From assembly GCA_025201345.1 (NCBI GenBank), contig JAIXMG010000002.1:868001-932000 (forward strand): a stretch of DNA of 64,000 nt, written 5' to 3'. Positions 56,946 through 64,000 of this stretch are shown here, one piece after another. The first letter of the stretch is position 1. Each line of letters opens with the position of its first letter. Made by a program: the position numbers and the translations under genes. Source of the stretch: Thamnidium elegans (lineage: Eukaryota; Mucoromycota; Mucoromycetes; Mucorales; Mucoraceae). Under the pieces are notes generated by a model. It was not told where the DNA came from. It searched no databases and saw nothing but the letters and a program-made list of their open reading frames with translations.

Positions 56946-59900
56946 TTGAAATGGTCTTCTACTTGTTCGTCGTGTAATTTTGCAAATGATGCTGTATCTG
57001 GATAAGTTTCAACCATTAATGAAGGCGAGTTTGTATTAGTATCTAATACTGGAAGACTAGATCTCATGTGTTGCCAGAGTTCCTATAGGATAGATAAAGC
57101 ATGTATGAGTTTACAAGTGCATTTCAGTAAAGTCTCATTATACCTCTGTTACAAAGGGCATAAAAGGATGTGCCAAACGCAGAGATATATCCATGCATGC
57201 ATGTAAAATACGTAGTGTGGCATTCTGATTTCACGAAAAAGAAAAAATTAGTCCTATAAATAATTAAAACTCAATTTCGGCACCTTATTTTTTTACCTTT
57301 TCTTTTTCATCCAGATCTGATTTGCTTAAAGCAGATTTGGAAAACTCGACATAAGTGTCACAGACGTCTTCTACAACAAATCTACGCAAGGCATCTGTAG
57401 CCTCAAATAAACGAGAAGATTCGAACCCATTTTGACACTTGGTAATAGTATCTGCCATACGAGATAAAATATATCGATTGACCAAGGATAAGTCTTGACT
57501 TGAAGACAAAATTTGTCGACTGTCAAAATCCAAGTTGGGCTGTTGCTCTAATCTTCCCAAACCAAATTTAAACAAGTTCCATAACTTATTACAAAAGTAA
57601 GATGTTTGAATGACATTAGAGATATCCAAGTTAATTTGTCTTGATTGTTGTGTATATTGCACAAGCGCAAAACGTAAAGAGTCAGTACCACAAGGCGGAA
57701 TACCGTTAGGATATTCTTTTTCAAGATTACGAGTACTCCTATATTAGGCATTTTTCTTTGTCAGTCTCAAGAAAAAAAAATTATATAAAATATACGCACG
57801 TTCCGATTTCTTTTTCAGGTAGATTTGTGTGTAACAAATTCTCCTTCATATCTTGTAAACTCACACCTTCAATCACATGTAGAGGGTCGATAACATTGCC
57901 AAGTGATTTAGACATTTTACGACCTTGTGCATCTCGCACCTGGAAAAAAAAATAGTCAATAAAATATAATTGTGCTTTTTTTTTGGGTTTGTCTTACCAT
58001 GGCGTGTAAATATATGGTTTCAAATGGAACTTTATTGCCTGCAAAATGATTTGCCAACATAGCCATTCGTGCCACCCAAAAGAATAGAATATCATAACCA
58101 GTTTCCATTACCTGAATTGGGTAACGAGCCTATTCACAATATTTGTAAGTGCCATGTGTTCTCACATTCAAAATAATCTTCTTTTTTTTTTACCGGAACC
58201 GCTTCACCTTCTTTACCTTTCCAACCGAGAGCAGAAAGAGGTAACAAACCAGAAGAAAACCAAGTATCTAGTACATCGCCATCCTAAAAAAAAAATTAAA
58301 AGTAAGATATAAAATAGAAAATGCAATTAAACCTTGTATTACATTACCTTGGTTAATTCAAATAAAGTATCCTTGGGATATCCTCTCTTTTGAAGAAGCT
58401 CCACGGCCCGCTTTTCTGCATTTATCTTGTCTGACCCAACAACCCATAAATCTAGTCCTATCAAGAAATATAAATAAAAAAAGAACATAAATAATTTCTC
58501 TTGTGTTTAGGCCGAAAAACGGGCCGATCCAAAAATAGCATTTCTTGTTACCCTGATCTCTGGTTTTATCTCCACTCAATTTAATCTGATAGGCCGGAAT
58601 TTCGTGTCCCCACCAGAGTTGTCTCGAAATACACCAGTCTTGAATATTATCTGTCAAAAAAAAAAAAGGATAAATATTTTTAAAATAAAAAACTAAAATT
58701 TGGTTTAATTATTACCCAACCATCTGTACCAATCCTGTACAAATAGATCTGGCACAATTTTCATTTGCCCATTTTCTACTTGTTTTTTTGAAATAGCTGC
58801 TAATTCACTACATTTAATGTACCTGGAAAATAAAACCGGTTAAATATACACTACCAGAAAAAAAAGTTTTAAAATAATAAATATTTACCACTGTGGCTGT
58901 AACAAAGGTTCGATTACATCACCAGAACGAGAACACACAGCTACTCGCATCACATGATTATTATCTTTACCCTTGTAACATCCAAGCTGATTTAATTTTT
59001 CAATGACAATTTCCCGAACTTCGAATCGATCGTGTCCCTATTTTCCCAAATCAGTGATCCAAATTTTTTTTTCTACTTTTTTTTTTACCACTAATTCAGG
59101 TAATCCACAATTATGATTCAATTTTCCCAATTTATCAAAAATACTCTCAATAGGGAGATTATGACGACGAGCACAAGCATAGTCATTAGGATCGTGTGCA
59201 GGTGTGATCTAAGGGGAGGATCATAGGGTGATTTTTTTTTAGTACGCAGTAGTACTATAAGTTAATCTGTTCTTACTTTTACTACGCCTGTTCCAAATTC
59301 CATATCAACAAGGTTTTCATCACAAACAATAGGAATTTCCTTTTTAAGGATTGGATGATAGACTGATTTTCCATGCAAAGTCTTTTTTTTTTGTACTCGT
59401 GTTTAGTTATATCTTTTCTTTCTTTCTTTCTATATGTATAAATTTACCTTGTATCTTTCATCTTGAGGATGAATAGCTACAGCACAATCACCAAGCATAG
59501 TTTCAATACGTGTAGTAGATACAGTTAATTCATCAATTCCTCCATGATCTGGGTTAACTACTTTATACGAAAAATTATGCAAGACACCAAACTCAACTCT
59601 TAACAAAAAAAAAAGGAATAAATTTTCTTTTTTCTACTTTTTGCATTTGTAAAAAAAAAACCTCCTTACGGTGTAGATCTTCCAGGTAAATTCAATAAAG
59701 TTCTTCCATTTACATTTTTATAATCAACTTCAATATCGGAAATAACAGTTTCCAAAGCACAGCACCAATTAACCAATCTGGTATCTCTATAAATCAATCC
59801 ATCCTGAAACAATTGCATAAATGCATTTTGAACTGCTTCATAACGATCATTATCCATTGTAAAGAACTCATTTTTCCAATCCAACGAAGCGCCCATACGT

Positions 59901-60439
59901 CTCATTTGATGCAATATATGATTTCCATACTTCTCTTTCCATTTCCAAATTTCTTTCACAAACGCATCTCTACCTAAATCGTGTCTCGACAACCCACGTT
60001 CCTTCATAATCATTTTTTCTACTACAGACTGTGTCCCGATACCAGCATGATCCGTACCTGGAATCCACTGTACGTCGTACCCATTCATGCGTTTCCAACG
60101 TACAATAGCATCCTGTACACTAAATGTCAAAGCGTGTCCAATATGCAACGACCCCGTTACGTTAGGAGGTGGTGTAATCATCGTAAAAGGTTTCTTTTCT
60201 TTTGGTGAGTTTTGAAAATCTGCACTACTAGCTCTAAAAAGTCCTTGTGTGTTCCACCACTCATACCAACCTTCTTCTACTACCTTGGCGTTATAAGAAG
60301 GTCCAAACTCTTTCTTGGGTTTGGGTACGATAGTTGAACTAAGTCGTGTAGTGACAATTCTTTGTGTTGTTTTAAACAGAACCGCTGAACGTGTGTTGGC
60401 TCTTACCAATGGTGTCGCCATGGTACCATAGAATCGCAT
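56183..60439 (-). CDS. VAS1: Valyl-tRNA synthetase, probably dual mitochondrial/cytosolic
   Basis: Seventeen exons on the minus strand give about 1059 aa (yeast Vas1 about 1104). Exons: 59670-60439, 59448-59598, 59277-59381, 59089-59208, 58889-59037, 58716-58822, 58552-58650, 58348-58457, 58194-58283, 57998-58129, 57800-57939, 57297-57738, 57144-57224, 56945-57082, 56672-56863, 56332-56597, 56183-56270. Class I marks are [15 protein letters not shown] (HIGH at 99-102), WIPGTDHAG, the editing (CP1) domain, [30 protein letters not shown] (KMSKS about 619-623), the anticodon-binding domain with [16 protein letters not shown], and a C-terminal coiled coil that ends the protein. The enzyme charges tRNA-Val and edits threonine. 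Residues 1-40 are Arg/Ser/Thr-rich without acids, a mitochondrial presequence. An in-frame Met at residue 7 does not remove it, so a cytosolic form would need another start. Confidence 0.93.
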
Positions 60440-62442
60440 GTTGCTTTTCGAAAAAAAAAGGGACGGTTTTGTACAGAAAAAAAAGTGTCCCTGGTTTAAA
60501 GCACCTTTTTTTCATGTCGGAACAGTCACTTGTTCCATGGCTGGGTTTGATAATGAAGTAAGAAGAAAGGAAGCGATTAAAGAGAGAATTCTTTGTTCCT
60601 AATCTATGTCTACATACTCATATAGTCCTTAGTATTTTATAATGTCGTTTCTACTTCTATACTATTTTATATGCAGAAAAAATTGTAACCATGGCAACAA
60701 AAAGTAACATAGAATTTAAGGCTGTTTTCAGGTCGTTCTCAAGCGACCTACACAGGCTGTAAAATAAATCACTAATTGGGAATAATGATAAAAAGGTAAC
60801 GTTACATGGATTTACTTTTTTTTTCCATAACTCTTCCCATAATCAGCATCCATATGCCTAAAAGCCTGTCTGGACAATAGATACTCACGTAGTCTGTGAT
60901 CGAGCGATTTTTTTTCATGATTATTATCATGCTCTTAAAAAAATCATATGAGCGACCCTACAGTGTACCTAAACCTAATTGACTCTCTTTGCCGTCAACA
61001 CAATGAAGTCATTATTTACCTACTATGTGTAAACTAAAAAAAAAACTTCCTTTTATTTTACTTTTTTCTTACGCAACATTGGCTCACACTATTATCCAGT
61101 ATTGTTGCATTTAGTCACGCTTGATAATTTAGTTGATGAAATGTTATGGACCTTCCATATATCCATTTTCTTGTCGAAAACAAAGGTATCGATATAATGT
61201 TTATTTAAATCAAGATCTTTCTTTATTTATTTATTAGTAGTGGTATTATTATGTACCTGTTAAATATTTTTGTAAGTATCATTAGATTATTCGCTTTAAT
61301 AACATTATTTAACTATTATTTTTTAGTTACTTTGCACGAATAGAATAATTCATGCAAACCAATTTATCAATGAAAAAACCTATAGACAGTTTGTACGTTT
61401 TAACTTTGAATGCTTTTTTCCACAAGGTACAAGGTGAAAAATAGAAATAAATGCCAGCTTCACCATCTTTATTTTTATTTCATGTAAATCTGGCATCATA
61501 AAATAAAAAAAAGTGGGTGGGGGGGGGGGGCTTGAACATATAAACTTACTGGCAATTTGCAAAAAACTTGATATACGCTCTTCTACCAAAAAAGACAAAA
61601 CAAAAAAGTTGAAGGGGGTAAAAAGAATTACGATGGAAAACCATCCCGGTGTTAAGCGCGGTACGATTATTGTATCGATACAATTCGTCAACATTATCTG
61701 ATCAAATCAGAATATGGAAAGGCAGCTGTCCAACCTTTTCTTTTTACGGCAGCGTAGCGAAGGTTCAAAAATATTCGGTCAACTCCAAAGTCAAGGCCGG
61801 CGGTAGCCTTCCCGAAGGACTGATCAACACGAACGTAGGGAGCGTCTGGCCTTATCCAACGAAACTCACTTTCTTGTGACCACGATGGTCGTTTTAAATA
61901 AGGTAAGTACTTACTTTTTTCTTGTGAGCAGTTTATATTAACTATCTACTATAAAAGCTATATATCCTATAGGAAAAAGAAGTATACGCTCGGGAGTGTC
62001 CATATAGCAAATTTAGATTACCAACTGTAAGAATAATAATGGGCAAGCAGTAAATATATCATGAGTCTATCCAATATTCATTCACTATGTTTTAACATCG
62101 CTATGACTTATTACAAAAATCATGCAGTAACTGACTCTAATCTACTTGTAATCTCTAAAATTTTACTGTATACACTATTACCAAGAAAACAAAGAAGAAA
62201 CGGCTAGAGATTATATCAAGGATTACCAGCTCTGAATACCCCGGTATCAACCACGGCCCTCTCTCCCAAAAGTAAAGAATAATTTGTAAATAAAAGTATG
62301 CTCCGAAATACTAAATATATCTATTAATTAAGCATAAGAAAGATAAGATATATTAAAGTACTGTAACTGATTTAAAACGCACATTGATTGAGAATAAAAT
62401 GTTTATTACACAGTAAAAAAAGAATATAAAAAGAAGTATATC
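60440..62442. other. 2-kb intergenic region with a GC-rich transposon-like patch
   Basis: Mostly AT-rich. A patch at about 61630-61880 is richer in G and C and holds an open frame (61649-61879, +, no ATG; ending NVGSVWPYPTKLTFL) and the sequence GGCAGCGTAGCGAAGG at 61749-61764. The patch resembles fossil mobile-element ends elsewhere in the window, but no family could be assigned. A poly-G tract lies at 61519-61530. No tRNA or 5S rRNA fold was found. Confidence 0.5.
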
Positions 62443-63952
62443 CTATACGCAATGCATAGCTGTTCTGGTACGTTTTTCAACTGTTATTTTCATACCATCC
62501 TTCATAGATAAAGTAACCTGATTCGAGAACTCTACTACATGCCCAGGTACTCTAGTAAACTTATATTTCTTTAAAAGTAAAGACATCGCTAACAAGACTT
62601 CCAATGTTGCCATATTTTGACCTACTTATATTTAGTATTTCTTAAACAGACTGATATGTAATATATATTTACCTAAGCATATTCTAGGTCCCATATGAAA
62701 TACGACAAATTTTCCAGACTCTGGTCGAACCAAGTTACCTTCCTCCGAAAGCCAACGTTCTGGTTTAAACTGTTTAGCATCGGGTCCCCATACCTTTTCA
62801 TGTCTACCTTGACAAAATGGTTGGAAGACTACTTCATCACCCTTTTTTACATGTGTACCGTCGGGCAAAATATCATCTTGTAATGCTTGTCTTCTGTTGC
62901 TAGGTACAGATGGATACATACGAAGCACTTCATAAAGTCTACACACATAAAAAATATATAAGCTCCCGGATATAATTGATTTTATATGCCATAGTATGAC
63001 TTACACAGCATGAGAGTATTTCATTTTTTGAATTGCCTCGTACACTTTCACAGTATCCTCTTCGATACCATCCGGAATAAACGTTTCAATATCTTGTAAC
63101 AACTTATCCTCTACTTCTGGGTACTTCATTAAACAATAAAAGAACCAAGATAGTGTTTGAGCCGAAGTATCACGACCAGCAATCAACATATTCAACATGG
63201 TATCACGTAACTGAGTATCTGTATACAATTCCCCTGTAGCAGACTCAGCTTTCATAAACCGAAACAATAAATCAGTCTTGTAGTCATCTGATTTTGTAAA
63301 CAGATCAGGATTTTGTTCCTTTTCCAGACGACGTTGACGAATAATTCCATACACAAAATCATCAATGGTCTGTAAATGTTGTTTTACAGTCTTTTGTTTT
63401 CCAAACGTATCTTGAAACTTTCGAGTGATGGAATGGAACGGAAAGATAATACGCGAGTAGTTATCTAGCTGCAATATATCAAATGATTCTGAAAAATCTA
63501 CTCGCTTTAGTAACGAGTTTAATTTAACGCCAAATGCAATTCTATAAAAAAAAAAGAATAAGGAGTATTTATGAATACAAGTATTTTTTTTTTCATATAC
63601 ACAAAAAGAACTTACTCTACAAAGGTATCCATTGTATAACGAAGCATAAGGTTATGAAAATCAAGTACTTGAGAGTTTTCAACGGCCGGATCAAAAATTT
63701 GATCGCAAATAACATCAGCATGATCAATAAATACTCTATTATGCATAAATAAGTATATAATAGATACAAAGTATCATATGCTACAACTTTACCTAGTAAA
63801 CGCCGTTTGAAAGTTTTTTACATGAAAGATTTGAGACGAAGTTCTTCGTTGTAATCGCCAACTTTCGCCATCTGTATTAAAGATACCGTCACCAAAGAAA
63901 TCAAAAAACACGCGGCGAAAGTTTTGACTCTTGATGTAGTTATTAAAGTTAT
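62443..63952 (-). CDS. Cytochrome P450, 5' end beyond the window
   Basis: Five exons lie in the window: 63793-63952, 63616-63735, 63005-63541, 62673-62938 and 62443-62621. All join in phase and give about 420 residues. The acceptor at 63953-63954 shows that coding continues upstream past the right edge. Conserved parts are the C-helix WRLQRR, the I-helix MLIAGRDTSAQTLSWF (AGRDTT-like), the K-helix EVLRMYPSVP, PERW, and the heme-binding FHMGPRICLG with the axial Cys. The pattern NYIKSQNFRRVFFDFFGDG, IFNTDGESW is that of the CYP52/CYP509-like fungal alkane/fatty-acid hydroxylase clan. The N-terminal membrane anchor is not in the window. It is a mono-oxygenase on the ER with CPR as partner; its substrate is not predictable. 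Confidence 0.92.
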
Positions 63953-64000
63953 CTATTATTATTTTAATGTTTGAGAGCGTATTTTATATCTTTTTTTCTT

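Noticed and set aside
61630..61700. 5S rRNA or tRNA gene
   Set aside because: A GTTAAGCGCGG stretch recalls 5S loop sequence, but no matching stems or internal promoter boxes were found around it.

Overview
The window is nuclear DNA of a filamentous fungus, most likely an early-diverging Mucoromycota (Mucorales-type) genome. The signs are a spore-coat CotH-family protein, a fungal oligopeptide transporter and a LON/RING protein, many short introns (about 45-110 bp) with GTA(A/T)GT-like donors, strongly AT-rich intergenic DNA full of long A or T runs, and decayed transposons. No species assignment is attempted. Gene models were spliced by hand from frame, GT/AG (once GC/AG) sites and family conservation. 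I tracked codon phase across every exon junction reported.

Layout, left to right. 1-16.4 kb: CotH-like cell-surface protein (+), Asn/Gly-rich single-pass membrane protein (-), OPT peptide transporter (+), PHO80/Pcl-type cyclin (-), and a biotin-pathway 8-amino-7-oxononanoate synthase (+) ending in a peroxisomal AKL tripeptide. 16.4-25.7 kb is a compact housekeeping block: type II phosphatidylinositol 4-kinase (+), kaptin-like protein (-), EMC10 (+), XRCC4/Lif1-like NHEJ factor (-), ribosomal protein uL18/RPL5 (-) and a small coiled-coil protein (+). 25.7-28.3 kb is a transposon graveyard with a Tc1/mariner fossil. 28.3-41.3 kb: three-repeat MYB factor (+), two-RING LON protein (-), O-fucosyltransferase-like type II membrane protein (-), TrhO/TSTD2-like rhodanese (+), and an unusual membrane-anchored CCCH zinc-finger protein with about ten 28-residue repeats (-).

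41.3-48.7 kb is the main accessory island. It holds three broken copies of a PD-(D/E)XK-nuclease-like gene family. One copy is split by a 1.48-kb terminal-inverted-repeat element that itself carries a 380-bp CACTA-type miniature element. The other two copies converge and share a nearly identical inverted repeat of about 307 bp. 48.8-64 kb: glutathione S-transferase (+), D-serine dehydratase (+), full-length ABCB multidrug exporter (-), 17-exon valyl-tRNA synthetase (-), and a cytochrome P450 (-) running off the right edge.

Genes are mostly unrelated in pathway, as expected in a eukaryote. The functional echoes are detoxification (GST, ABCB, P450), secretory and membrane biology (CotH, EMC10, O-FucT-like, PI4K) and nutrient or TORC1 signalling (kaptin-like, cyclin, OPT). 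I found no tRNA, rRNA or CRISPR. The most unusual things are the repeat/CCCH/membrane protein, the nested-transposon and inverted-repeat island, and a plausible KICSTOR-type kaptin gene in a fungus.
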